Source of the DNA: MED-G105 sp038522945
GTDB lineage: Bacteria; Pseudomonadota; Alphaproteobacteria; Caulobacterales; Parvularculaceae
NCBI GenBank assembly: GCA_038522945.1
Contig: JBCBJV010000018.1
Location: 10,089 to 74,088 of the forward strand
DNA length: 64,000 nt
Direction: 5' to 3'
Shown: one piece after another, positions 9,371-16,819 of the stretch
How the letters are laid out: each line of letters begins with the position of its first letter
Numbering within the stretch: the first letter of the stretch is position 1
Made by a program: the position numbers and the translations under genes
The notes under the pieces: generated by a model
The model's input: the letters and a program-made list of their open reading frames with translations, nothing else
The model's database searches: none
What the model was told of the DNA's origin: nothing

Positions 9371-10161
9371 ACGGCAATCGGCGCCTTGATGGACGGATGC
9401 GCCTCATAGCCGACAACCTTGATATCGTCATAGCGGAAATCAAAAACCGACCGGATGTCCGGGTTCAACTCCAGCTTCGGCAGCGGCAGGGGCTCGCGCT
9501 GCAACTGCAAACGCGCCTGTTCAAAGTGGTTATGGTAGAGATGCGCATCCCCCAGCGTGTGCACAAAATCACCAACACCGAGATCAACCGATTGCGCGAT
9601 CATCTGGGTCAGGAGCGCATAGGAGGCAATATTGAACGGCACCCCGAGAAATATATCCGCCGAGCGCTGATAAAGCTGACAGGAGAGCTTCCCATCGGCG
9701 ACAAAAAACTGGAACAGGCAATGGCATGGCGGCAGCGCCATGTCCGCAATCTCAGCGGGGTTCCAGGCAGAGACAACCATGCGACGCGAGGCCGGATTGG
9801 TCTTGATCTCATTGATCACCCCGGAAAGCTGGTCGACGGCGTCGCCCGAAGGCGTCGGCCAAGAGCGCCATTGCCGACCATAGACAGGCCCTAAGTCGCC
9901 GTTTTCATCGGCCCACTCGTCCCAGATCGTCACGCCATTGTCGTTCAGATATCTGATGTTTGTATCTCCGGCGATAAACCAGAGAAGTTCGTGCACGATC
10001 GATTTGATGTGAAGCTTCTTGGTCGTGACCAACGGAAAGCCGTCGCTCAAGTCGAAGCGCATTTGGTGTCCGAACACGGAGCGCGCACCCGTCCCGGTTC
10101 GGTCGCCGCGATCATCGCCCGTTTCCAAAGCCCGCGCTAACAGATCCAGATATTGCTGCAT
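9367..10161 (-). CDS. thyA: Thymidylate synthase (ThyA type)
   Basis: Folate-dependent methylation of dUMP to dTMP. The 264-residue length is that of the short ThyA form. Visible motifs are DRTGTGARSVFGHQMRFDL (phosphate-binding arginine), WRSWPTPSGDAVDQL, the catalytic cysteine in ALPPCHCLFQFFV, QRSADIFLGVPFNIASYALL, and the terminal YEAHPSIKAPIAV. It precedes folA and overlaps it. Presence of ThyA plus FolA argues against dependence on the flavin-dependent ThyX at this locus. Confidence 0.97.
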   Translation of the reverse strand: MQQYLDLLARALETGDDRGDRTGTGARSVFGHQMRFDLSDGFPLVTTKKLHIKSIVHELLWFIAGDTNIRYLNDNGVTIWDEWADENGDLGPVYGRQWRSWPTPSGDAVDQLSGVINEIKTNPASRRMVVSAWNPAEIADMALPPCHCLFQFFVADGKLSCQLYQRSADIFLGVPFNIASYALLTQMIAQSVDLGVGDFVHTLGDAHLYHNHFEQARLQLQREPLPLPKLELNPDIRSVFDFRYDDIKVVGYEAHPSIKAPIAV

Positions 10162-10361
10162 GGCAAAACGTTTAACTCCTTACCGGTCCGGCCCGAAAAT
10201 GGCCGTCCTTCCTCGCCACCGCCACCTCCTCGCAATTGGGCGGCATCCATCCTCAGCATGTCTTCTGAGTCGGGTCTGGCAAAAGCGGATTTCCTGCCGC
10301 ACCCAAGAATGTGTATAGTGCGCTTCTGGGGGCAGATGCGCTATTTTTCGGGGGTTTTTCG

Positions 10362-11849
10362 GTGGAAACCAGCGCCATTGGGGAAAAATTAGCCGCTAGC
10401 GGGCGGGGCCTTGGGTCTATCGGCCTGATCGCAGGGCTTGTCACTTTCGCAAGCGTGCTCGGCCTCGGATGGGCGAGCGCCCAATCGACCATTCCCGTTG
10501 CCCTTGCTCCATCTCTGGTCTCATCTCTTACCCCATCTCTGGCGGTTGGTGTCAGCGCCTTCTTTGTGAGCTGGGCCCTCATGGCCGAGCGTGACTTTGC
10601 CCTTCGCCCGGCCCTGATCGCCCTGCCGATCGCCGGCATTTCAGCGGCCCTGTCTTACTGGGGGTCAGGTCAGGCTTCATCATTCATGACCCTTTGGCTT
10701 ATGCTCGCGATAGGCGCGCTTGTGGCCCTCGCCGCTACGGTCGGCAAAACACTCTTGCAATTCGGTCGGCCTGTGAGCGCGACAGCCATGTTTTATCACA
10801 GCGTGAACTTGCCGGGCGTGATCATCCTGGCGAGCCTGATGGCAGGGCTTGGCTGCGTGCTTGGCATTGCCTCCGGCCAGATCGCGATGTCGTTTTCACC
10901 AAAACTGGCAGACAAGGTGATCAAGGCCCCCTTTCTTTTGGAAGCGATGGTCGCAGGATTGGGCGTCAGCGCCATCGGCATGTCACGCGGCTCGACACAG
11001 GTGCTTAGCGCTTTCCGGTATGGTTTCATCACGCTTGGCCGGCTCGCCATGCCCGTTTTCGCAAGTGCGACGCTTATCATATTGATCATGGCGCTGACGG
11101 GTAAGGCGGGCGCGTTCACGTCACCTGCAATGCTTTACCTTGGGCTTGCCTTCGTCGGAATTTGTCTGGTGCAACTTGCGATCCAGAACGGCCAGGCCCA
11201 AGCGCCCGCCCTCTGGCTGAGGGCATCGACAGACATCGCGATCGCGACCTTGCCGATCCTTGCATTGCTCGCGATTGCCGCTCTAATGACCCGTATTTCC
11301 GTTTACGGACTAACACCTGAACGCATCTTTGGATTTGCCGCCGCCGGAGGGGCGCTGGTCTTTGGCCTTGCAGGCCTTGTGGGGCTTTTCGGAGAAGCGC
11401 GTGGACGCCAGGAGACCTGGCTCGCGCCAGTTGCTGGCCTAACGCCCCTCGCGGCAAGCCTTGCGGTTCTCTTGCTGGTCGGCGCGATGAGCCCCCCGGC
11501 TGCGCCCCTCACCCGTTCCGCGATAAGTCAACAAAAGCTCCTCGCGACGGGAAAGATCAGTGCCATGAAGTTTGACTATGGATATCTCGCAACCGACCTC
11601 GGCCCCGCCGGGCAGGCGGCTCTCGGACGGCTTGCGGATATCGAGCAATACCCCGATGCAGCGATCATCCGTACACGCGCGCAAACGATCCTGAACCAAC
11701 AGGCAAAACTGATAACTGACGAGGATCTGGATGCACCTTCGGCGGTATCGGGACTTGAGAGCGACGACCTTGAGCCGTCCGGCATTTTCGATTTGCCTCT
11801 CAATCCAAGCCAGAGCACAGAGGTCGCAGACGAAGACCGCGACGAGTAG
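10362..11849 (+). CDS. Polytopic membrane protein, DUF4153-like
   Basis: Integral membrane protein of about 495 residues with around a dozen hydrophobic segments filling the first 400 residues. The C-terminal soluble part carries the segment SQQKLLATGKISAMKFDYGYLATDLG, which resembles the end of DUF4153 proteins in alphaproteobacteria (a short helix, then a gene-specific F-D-[YF]-x-[YF] and a GxxG-x-AL stretch). It ends with an acidic tail. The start is uncertain: GTG 10362 has GGGG at a good distance; GTG 10311 would add 17 residues. No function is known. It is divergent from thyA and convergent with the next gene. Confidence 0.58.
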   Translation: METSAIGEKLAASGRGLGSIGLIAGLVTFASVLGLGWASAQSTIPVALAPSLVSSLTPSLAVGVSAFFVSWALMAERDFALRPALIALPIAGISAALSYWGSGQASSFMTLWLMLAIGALVALAATVGKTLLQFGRPVSATAMFYHSVNLPGVIILASLMAGLGCVLGIASGQIAMSFSPKLADKVIKAPFLLEAMVAGLGVSAIGMSRGSTQVLSAFRYGFITLGRLAMPVFASATLIILIMALTGKAGAFTSPAMLYLGLAFVGICLVQLAIQNGQAQAPALWLRASTDIAIATLPILALLAIAALMTRISVYGLTPERIFGFAAAGGALVFGLAGLVGLFGEARGRQETWLAPVAGLTPLAASLAVLLLVGAMSPPAAPLTRSAISQQKLLATGKISAMKFDYGYLATDLGPAGQAALGRLADIEQYPDAAIIRTRAQTILNQQAKLITDEDLDAPSAVSGLESDDLEPSGIFDLPLNPSQSTEVADEDRDE

Positions 11850-11859
11850 GCTTTTCGCT

Positions 11860-12420
11860 TTATAGCCGGGCGTCCATGAACACCGCGTGGGCGATCTTCC
11901 AGACAGGTCCCGTCCCATCGCCGCTTTGCTTTGCCAGCACGAAATGCATATGCACACGGCGCAGGCGCTGCGTTTCCACATTCACGCCGCGCGGGCTATC
12001 GGTGTAAAAATGGACAACCGCCGCTTCGTTCCCGACGAAACGCAGCGAAACCAGTTCCATGTTCTCAATCTCAGCCTCAGAAGTCTCTGAGGCAAACCCC
12101 GGGAACATGCGCCCGCTGGTGAAGTCTTCCAGCGCCGCCGAGGTTCGGATGATCCGGGCAAAGGCATTGGTCCACTCCACATCATCGGTGTGCAGGGCCG
12201 CGAGCCTCCCCCCGTCCTCGCTGCGCCAGGCGGCCTTGAAGGCCTCGAGCAGATCATTGATTGCTGCTTCATCCTCGGGCGAAGGCGCCTCACCGAATAC
12301 CTCATATGACGGCGTTGACCACCGCTCCTGAGCATGGGCCAATGGAGCGCTCGCCACCGCCAAAAAAATGGAAGGGGTGCAGACAGATTTTTTGAAGGTG
12401 GTGTTCCTGGTCGATAACAT
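11860..12420 (-). CDS. Secreted SgcJ/EcaC-like NTF2-fold protein
   Basis: Predicted exported protein of 186 residues. A signal peptide ends near SAPLAHAQ. The mature part, from SPEDEAAINDLLEAFKAAW to WKIAHAVFMDARL, follows the SgcJ/EcaC pattern of NTF2-like proteins: an N-terminal helix with a Trp, the LAALHTDDVEWTNAF segment, and strands ending with RVHMHFVLAKQ. Family members lack an established reaction despite the oxidoreductase name. It is divergent from the LytTR gene with under 100 bases between them, so a shared control region is possible. This is the second secreted NTF2-like protein in five kilobases. Confidence 0.7.
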   Translation of the reverse strand: MLSTRNTTFKKSVCTPSIFLAVASAPLAHAQERWSTPSYEVFGEAPSPEDEAAINDLLEAFKAAWRSEDGGRLAALHTDDVEWTNAFARIIRTSAALEDFTSGRMFPGFASETSEAEIENMELVSLRFVGNEAAVVHFYTDSPRGVNVETQRLRRVHMHFVLAKQSGDGTGPVWKIAHAVFMDARL

Positions 12421-12508
12421 GGGATGGGTTCTCCGCGCTAAGCTCTGCGTGTGATACGCTCATGCTCATACTGAGACGCAGCACGCCGTCAGGAGGAGAC
12501 GTCGCGAA

Positions 12509-13327
12509 ATGTCGGAAAATGTCGTTAACCGTCCGGTTGCGGTGCTAACGGACCGTTTTCAAAAAACGGTCGAGACCGCTCCCTTCGCTATGGCCTATGT
12601 CGCCAGCGGGATTATTCTGGTAATCCTGTTTTCGGCGGCCGGTGCCTACGACACTGACGAAATATCTTTCGGTCATCGGCTGGCAATGTGGTCGACAATC
12701 ATCGCCCTGATGATTGCCCAGACGGTCGGCGCATTCCGCACGCTGCCCGGCGAAAATTGGGTCCGCGTCTTGTCGACGCTAGGCGCCGTTACCATTGCGA
12801 CCGCACTGGAAATCCACGCCCTGAAGTTCACGCCCCTCGTGCCCCATGCGCCGGACCCGATCATTCCGTTTATTGCATTCGTTGCCCCCGCGGTGTTGCC
12901 CCTAAGCCTTGGCGTGATTGCGGCTGAAGTGCTAAGGGAACAGAAGAGCCAGAAAGTGGCATTGGCCGACAGCAAATCTGGCACTCGAATTGGCTCGCTA
13001 TCTGGCCTGAGACCCGAGACAGAAGTTGCCCATTTTTCCGCTTGGCCCCACGCGCCGATCTCGTCAGTCAAATCGGCGGATCACTATCTCGAAGTGACGA
13101 TCGAAAGTGGCGAGACCCTTTTCGTCAGGGGCCGAATGAAAGACGCCATCCGCCGACTTGCCGAGGCGGACGGAATGCAAGTCCACCGTTCCTGGTGGGT
13201 GGCGCGAGAGGCCGTTGCCGAGATTAAAGCCCGCGGCCGCGACAAGTTTCTGATACTTCGTGATGGCCGCGAAATCCCGGTCGGCCGCTCGCGGATTGCG
13301 CCCCTGAAAGACGCCGGTTGGATTTAG
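12509..13327 (+). CDS. Membrane-anchored LytTR-family transcriptional regulator
   Basis: DNA-binding regulator of 272 residues. The N-terminal half has about four hydrophobic segments (residues roughly 27-50, 62-80, 90-105, 118-140) and no receiver domain. The C-terminal 100 residues are a LytTR domain: the APISSVKSADHYLEVTIESG strand pattern, LFVRGRMKDAIRRL, then QVHRSWWVAREAVAEIK and LRDGREIPVGRSR, the LytTR signature. A membrane anchor replaces the usual phosphorelay input, so the signal may be perceived in the membrane. AGGAGGAG lies ten bases before the start. Its targets cannot be read from the sequence. A short ORF faces it at its 3' end. Confidence 0.85.
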   Translation: MSENVVNRPVAVLTDRFQKTVETAPFAMAYVASGIILVILFSAAGAYDTDEISFGHRLAMWSTIIALMIAQTVGAFRTLPGENWVRVLSTLGAVTIATALEIHALKFTPLVPHAPDPIIPFIAFVAPAVLPLSLGVIAAEVLREQKSQKVALADSKSGTRIGSLSGLRPETEVAHFSAWPHAPISSVKSADHYLEVTIESGETLFVRGRMKDAIRRLAEADGMQVHRSWWVAREAVAEIKARGRDKFLILRDGREIPVGRSRIAPLKDAGWI

Positions 13328-13425
13328 ATTGCAGACGGGCCAAACAGGTAGATGGGTGAGATTGGCCCAAAGTCGACTTTCGACGTGCCGAACTGAATGT
13401 CTGAAGATTGGTTATAGTTTGCCAT
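13324..13425 (-). CDS. Candidate 33-residue peptide facing the LytTR gene
   Basis: Very small ORF that starts at ATG 13423-13425 and whose TAA overlaps the stop codon of the LytTR gene on the other strand. The peptide starts MANYNQSSDIQF and ends with ISPIYLFGPSAI. It is rich in Gly, Pro, Ser and aromatic residues, with no signal peptide and no Cys. TTTAGGT lies about eight bases upstream as a weak ribosome binding site. No family is recognised. It may be a real peptide gene or chance; the start, site and codon pattern are compatible with a gene but do not prove it. Confidence 0.3.
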   Translation of the reverse strand: MANYNQSSDIQFGTSKVDFGPISPIYLFGPSAI

Positions 13426-13861
13426 AGTTAGTGACCTAAATCGCCCTCAGATTTACGTCGTGAATATGTACTTTGGTAAAGGATACATCTCAGACTTGAA
13501 TAATGGTAATGCTCCATTATGGCGCAACTCAGCACAAATTAAATGATTTCAGCTCTGGCATTGTTACTCATATTTTTTCAGTTTGACTTCGGCGTTGTGT
13601 TCTCACAACGCATCAACCGCTTCGCAATAGACTTGGGGCATTAAACTATCTCCAATTGATGTATCTGCAGGAAGCATCAATGATAAAATTGTTGTTTAGC
13701 ACGTATGTTACCGCAAGCATCCGCAAAACAGCCTAACGATGTATTAGCGCTCAAGGTCTGTTCATTTTGGAGTAGACATTGGAAAACCTCCTGGCAATCC
13801 CAATGCAGCTATTGCTAATGCGTCTGCACGTTGTATAAATGGAGATCTGAGGGGGGTAATT
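13426..13861. other. AT-rich intergenic stretch
   Basis: About 435 bases, visibly richer in A+T than the surrounding genes, with many stop codons in all frames. It contains one perfect inverted repeat (13592-13611) and the leader of the small lipoprotein gene with a strong ribosome binding site at its right end. Two very short start-to-stop frames occur (at about 13467 and 13679) but neither has convincing support. The composition suggests acquired or decayed DNA. Confidence 0.5.
13592..13611. repeat. Perfect inverted repeat
   Basis: GCGTTGTG, four bases TTCT, then CACAACGC: an eight-base perfect stem. No run of T follows on either strand, so an intrinsic terminator is unlikely. A protein-binding operator or an RNA hairpin in the leader of the downstream lipoprotein gene are the alternatives. 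Confidence 0.45.
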
Positions 13862-14008
13862 ATGAAGTTTCTTCCAAAAATCCGATTTTTACTCACTCTC
13901 TTTGCAAGCGTTGCATTGTATGGGTGTAGTGATCGCAGTTTTGATGTGAACCCTATTCTTTTCTGGGATAGCTCAGTCGCCACATGGGACAGTTTTGTCT
14001 GGGATTAA
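13862..14008 (+). CDS. Small candidate lipoprotein, 48 residues
   Basis: Short ORF with a very strong ribosome binding site (AGGGGGG, seven bases before ATG). The product starts MKFLPKIRFLLTLFASVALY with a basic n-region and hydrophobic core, and then GCSDRS, which gives a lipobox-like LYGC; Tyr at position -2 is unusual. The mature part would be about 27 residues, with two W-D pairs (FWDSS, TWDSF) and the ending VWD. It ends two bases before the start of the next secreted protein, so the two are probably one transcript with coupled translation. No family is recognised. It would be an outer or inner membrane-attached peptide. Confidence 0.55.
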   Translation: MKFLPKIRFLLTLFASVALYGCSDRSFDVNPILFWDSSVATWDSFVWD

Positions 14009-14010
14009 AA

Positions 14011-14499
14011 ATGCTAAAACAAATTGTCATAGCGTTATGCGCTGGTAGTTCGCTGTACGTATCAGCCGGAGCTATGGCCCAAAGCGAAGTTTCGGTGCCG
14101 CATACTTTCACCGCCGGAACCCGCGCCATCGCCTCGCAGGTCAACGAGAATTTCAATGCCCTTGCCGACGCGAGCAATAGTCAAGCGGCAAGCATCGAGG
14201 AACTACAAGCTCAAACGACTGCCATACAAGAGGCATTAGACTCGCTCTTGGCAGCCGCCACGCAACCAAAAGAACAGATGGTGTGTACCAATTTTGTTAG
14301 CGAAAGTATTACCTGGCCAGGCGCACCCGGCGCAACCACAACAAATGTCTGCGTTACCTCGTCAGAACCTTCCGTAACGTTCCGTGCGAGCCTAACTTCA
14401 ATCTACCAAGACGGTTGGCGGGTGATCACAGTGGGAGGATCTGATGGCAGCAGCCGCGCGGCGTTTGTGTTTGAGCGGCCGCTGACGACAACGGATTGA
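14011..14499 (+). CDS. Secreted protein with VNENFNAL motif
   Basis: Exported protein of 162 residues. The signal peptide runs MLKQIVIALCAGSSLYVSAGAMA-Q. Right after it comes PHTFTAGTRAIASQVNENFNAL, a motif (F-x-x-G-x-x-A-x-A-x-x-VN-x-NF-x-x-L) that precedes coiled or trimeric regions in many surface and tail-type proteins. A helical coiled-coil-like part (SNSQAASIEELQAQTTAIQEAL) and a beta-rich C-terminal domain with two Cys follow. ATG 14011 is chosen because the signal peptide begins there; an in-frame ATG at 13984 lies inside the lipoprotein gene. The role is unknown; the pairing with the lipoprotein suggests an envelope function. Confidence 0.68.
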   Translation: MLKQIVIALCAGSSLYVSAGAMAQSEVSVPHTFTAGTRAIASQVNENFNALADASNSQAASIEELQAQTTAIQEALDSLLAAATQPKEQMVCTNFVSESITWPGAPGATTTNVCVTSSEPSVTFRASLTSIYQDGWRVITVGGSDGSSRAAFVFERPLTTTD

Positions 14500-14916
14500 T
14501 TGTCATATACCTAAAGGTGCCTGACTAAGGTTGCAAAGAAGTGATATTTGTTCGAGAGAACTGGCTTTTATTATACAGATCTTCCGTCCCGGTACAGCTG
14601 GACAGCCTTCAGCCCAATAGCCTGGCCGGAACGGCTGATGTGACGCGACGCTCCCTAAGGATGTCAAGCGGCGAAGACAGTAACCCATATTAACTGGTGT
14701 TTCCGGGTGGCCCAAAATGACATAACCGGACCTTACAGCTTGAGGCCGTCCCGGGGGGCCGCTGAAGGCTACGGCAATAATATCTCGCAAATCAGTCATT
14801 CGTAGATTTTGAAGAAATGTCAGCGTTTGGCGAGAGTCTGCCTTTGTCCGCTCGCACAGTTGAGGTAACACTTGTCCTATAGGACCAGGCTCGAACCAAC
14901 CAAAACCCGAAAGCCC
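14500..14916. other. Intergenic stretch without a supported gene
   Basis: About 415 bases between the secreted protein and the XRE regulator. The longest frame (minus strand, 122 codons) has an amino-acid make-up unlike a folded protein (many Arg, Cys and Pro, no recognisable motif) and no ribosome binding site. A different minus-strand frame reads SGQAIGLKAVQLYRDGRSV before a stop, perhaps a decayed remnant, but too short to name. No RNA gene or repeat was recognised. Confidence 0.4.
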
Positions 14917-15156
14917 TCAGGCGTCTTCGGTCTCGCGGACAACGAGCTTGCGGGTCGGCCCGTGATAATCCTCAATCCCTTGAGCGATCGCGTAACAGGC
15001 AAGCCGCACCGAGCGCGGGATCTTCACCTTTTCCCCGTCGCGCTCGCCTTTTTCGTAATACTGGATCATCCGCCGCTTCAGCCCCAGCGCGTGAGCGGCA
15101 TCTTTTTGCGATAAGTGCATGGCTTTGCGCCATTTTTTGAAATCTGTGGGTTCCAT
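14917..15156 (-). CDS. Small XRE-type helix-turn-helix regulator
   Basis: Cytosolic DNA-binding protein of 79 residues. The region from FKKWRKAMHLSQKDAAHALG to RMIQYYEKGERDG is a complete XRE/Cro-type helix-turn-helix, with the recognition helix starting at LKRRMIQYYE. The C-terminus SVRLACYAIAQGIEDYHG resembles phage- and toxin-linked small regulators of alphaproteobacteria. ATG 15156 is preferred to a further upstream start because the domain begins there. It is a lone gene pointing away from ssrA. Its targets are unknown; self-repression is a common pattern for such proteins. Confidence 0.78.
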   Translation of the reverse strand: MEPTDFKKWRKAMHLSQKDAAHALGLKRRMIQYYEKGERDGEKVKIPRSVRLACYAIAQGIEDYHGPTRKLVVRETEDA

Positions 15157-15314
15157 CTTTGACCCTGTCCCCTCAAACCCGAGCCCCGCCCGTTCGGCGG
15201 ATCCGCGCATCCTCCCACCTGATGCTTGCTGCGCACTTAATGCATTACCGTAACAGGGATTTGACAGTGGTGCGATTTTTTCGCGCGAAATTCGACCTTT
15301 ATGGCTTTGTTTTT

Positions 15315-15645
15315 AAAGGCTTCGCCCCTATCTTTGAGAGGTCGGCCTGACCGACTATGGCGATAAATACCCGTGTAATAAGCGGATCGGACCCGGGGGC
15401 GGTACCCGGCGGCTCCACCAGAGCGCGTTTGAGGCAACAGAAAGCGCATTGTGGCGGGGCCGAAATAGGATCGACGACTGTGTAAAGACGTGACGTGTTC
15501 GCTCGGTTTGCCTCCGTTATTTGGCTAAATTGAATAGTTGCAAATGACAACTACTCGGAAGAGTTTGCTCTCGCAGCGTAAGCAGCTGAGTAAATTCGCA
15601 TTTAAAGCCCTAGCCTCTATCCAAGGCTAGGCGGGGCCCCCCGGC
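15315..15645 (+). ncRNA. ssrA: tmRNA, circularly permuted two-piece form (transfer-messenger RNA)
   Basis: RNA that rescues stalled ribosomes and tags the nascent protein for proteolysis. The 3' acceptor piece comes first and ends in CGGCTCC-A-CCA (15410-15420). After a 35-base intervening sequence (15421-15455) the 5' piece begins GGGGCCG (15456-15462) followed by AAATAGGATCGACG, the conserved tmRNA 5' region. The two strands form a seven-pair acceptor stem whose third pair is G-U, the alanine identity signal. The T-arm is CCGGG/CCCGG with a loop GGCGGTA unlike the usual TTCGA. A hairpin at 15609-15631 closes the coding piece. The outer ends are estimated. This permuted layout is typical of alphaproteobacteria. 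Confidence 0.93.
15540..15581 (+). other. Proteolysis tag reading frame inside ssrA
   Basis: Resume codon GCA at 15540-15542, then codons for NDNYSEEFALAA and TAA at 15579-15581 (the tag is ANDNYSEEFALAA after the tRNA-borne alanine). It matches the alphaproteobacterial tag pattern ANDNFAEEFAVAA at nearly all positions. The C-terminal LAA is the ClpX-binding end, and the AANDN part is the expected contact for alphaproteobacterial SspB. A second in-frame TAA follows closely. Confidence 0.92.
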
Positions 15646-15974
15646 GCCTGGCAACAGAAGCCGGGGACTAATTCTTCGGTTGTGTGTTTTTCGAACGGTC
15701 GGGTCAGCGCTCCCGTCAAAGGCGCCGATCCTTAAGGAAAGCCGCCATCCGGCGCCCTTTCTTGTTTTGCCGCCATTCGGCGGCCTTTCTTGTTTTGCCG
15801 CCATCCGGCGGCGGGCCTGGCAACAGAAGCCGGGGACTAATTCTTCGGTTGTGGGTTTTTCGAACAGTCGGGTCAGCGCTCCCGTCAAAGACGCCGAGTC
15901 TTAGGTAAAGCCGCCATCCGGCGCCCTTTCTTGTTTTGCCGCCATTCGGCGGCGCGCATGGCAACAGAAGCCGG
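15646..15974. repeat. Tandem duplication with nested 28-base repeat between ssrA and sspB
   Basis: Two imperfect direct copies, 15646-15814 (169 bases) and 15815-15955 (141 bases), each beginning with GCCTGGCAACAGAAGCCGG, and a third truncated copy at 15956-15974. The length difference is exactly one extra 28-base subrepeat in the first copy (15756-15783 and 15784-15811). The copies differ by only a few substitutions. Each contains GC-rich hairpins. No protein-like frame is supported; the open frames here translate the repeats. Confidence 0.85.
15769..15799 (+). terminator. Terminator-like hairpin in repeat copy 1
   Basis: GCCGCC-ATTC-GGCGGC (15769-15784) followed by CTTTCTTGTTTT. The same hairpin recurs in copy 2 at 15938-15953, where it is followed by GCGCATGG rather than T residues. 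It could end the ssrA transcript before sspB. The T tract is interrupted, so efficiency is uncertain. Confidence 0.45.
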
Positions 15975-16054
15975 CGAGCGGCTTGGCCAATGACACTGGC
16001 ATCGAGGCCCAAGTGTGCTAGACCACCGCTTTAGCTGGCAAAGGCTTTAGTCCC

Positions 16055-16606
16055 TTGAGCGATATTGAACTCGATTATCACTATCTCACCAATGAGGCCT
16101 TGAAGGGCGTCGTGCGGAAAGTCTTGGATATCACCCAGGAGCTGGGGGCCGCGCCTGGAGAGCACCACTTTTACATCGAGTTCCTGACCGATGCGCCCGG
16201 CGTGTCGATCCCCGAAAAACTATCGGAAGCCTACCCAGAACGGATGACCATCGTCCTGCAACACCAGTTCAAAGACCTCGCGGTGACGGAGAACGGCTTT
16301 TCAGTAACTCTATGGTTCCAAGGCGAGCCGTCGGTCCTACGCATTCCGTTCGAAGCGGTTACAAGCTTTGCCGACCCCAGCGTGCAATTCGGTCTTCGGT
16401 TTGATGCCGCAGGAGATCCGGACGAAATCCCGGAAGAGCTTCCAGAGGACCAGCGCCAGAACAGCAATTCTGCGGCCGCTGGTGACGCATCGACTGAAAA
16501 AGATGCTGGCGATACCGCGGCCGATGATGCTGCGGATGAAACCGAAGAAAAGCCCGACAGTGATGGGGCGGATGTCGTTTCCCTGGACGCGTTCCGGAAA
16601 AAGTAG
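16055..16606 (+). CDS. sspB: SspB, ClpXP adaptor for ssrA-tagged proteins (alpha type)
   Basis: Cytosolic adaptor that binds the ssrA tag and delivers tagged proteins to ClpXP. The first 130 residues are an SspB fold: LDYHYLTNEALKGVVRKVLD, HHFYIEFLTDAPGVSIPEKL, YPERMTIVLQHQFKDLAVTE, and FSVTLWFQGEPSVLRIPFEAVTSFADPS. A flexible acidic linker of about 40 residues follows, ending with VVSLDAFRKK, the expected ClpX-docking peptide of SspB. The start is TTG 16055 with AAAGG nine bases upstream. Its position about 400 bases after ssrA puts the tag-coding RNA and its adaptor side by side. Confidence 0.92.
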   Translation: MSDIELDYHYLTNEALKGVVRKVLDITQELGAAPGEHHFYIEFLTDAPGVSIPEKLSEAYPERMTIVLQHQFKDLAVTENGFSVTLWFQGEPSVLRIPFEAVTSFADPSVQFGLRFDAAGDPDEIPEELPEDQRQNSNSAAAGDASTEKDAGDTAADDAADETEEKPDSDGADVVSLDAFRKK

Positions 16607-16819
16607 CCAGGCGAGACCAAGCGGACACCATTAGGTGAGCCCCACCACTTGGTCGCTCTTTGCGCTATAAATTGTGCGCCATGCTTAGTGGCGCACATCG
16701 AAAAAACACCCAGACAGGAGCCGACATTCATGCCTTGGCCATGGCGAAAACGCACGTCCCGTGCTAGCGCGAACGCAAATGCCACTTCCCTTTCCTCAAA
16801 CTCTGAAAGGCCCGTCGCA

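Noticed and set aside
12509..13327. Response regulator of a two-component pair
   Set aside because: The N-terminal half is hydrophobic and lacks a receiver domain, and no kinase gene is adjacent.
13467..13547. 26-codon frame starting MYFGKGYISDLNNG
   Set aside because: No Shine-Dalgarno and no independent support in an AT-rich stretch with many short frames.
14503..14871. 122-codon minus-strand frame
   Set aside because: No start signal, no recognisable motif, composition unlike a folded protein; left as unexplained intergenic sequence.
15261..15266. TTGACA as the -35 box of the ssrA promoter
   Set aside because: No acceptable -10 box at 16-18 bases; not annotated as a promoter.
15610..16012. 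Open frames of 74-98 codons on both strands across the repeats
   Set aside because: They translate the tandem repeat and its hairpins; the amino-acid strings repeat with the DNA and have no ribosome binding site or family.
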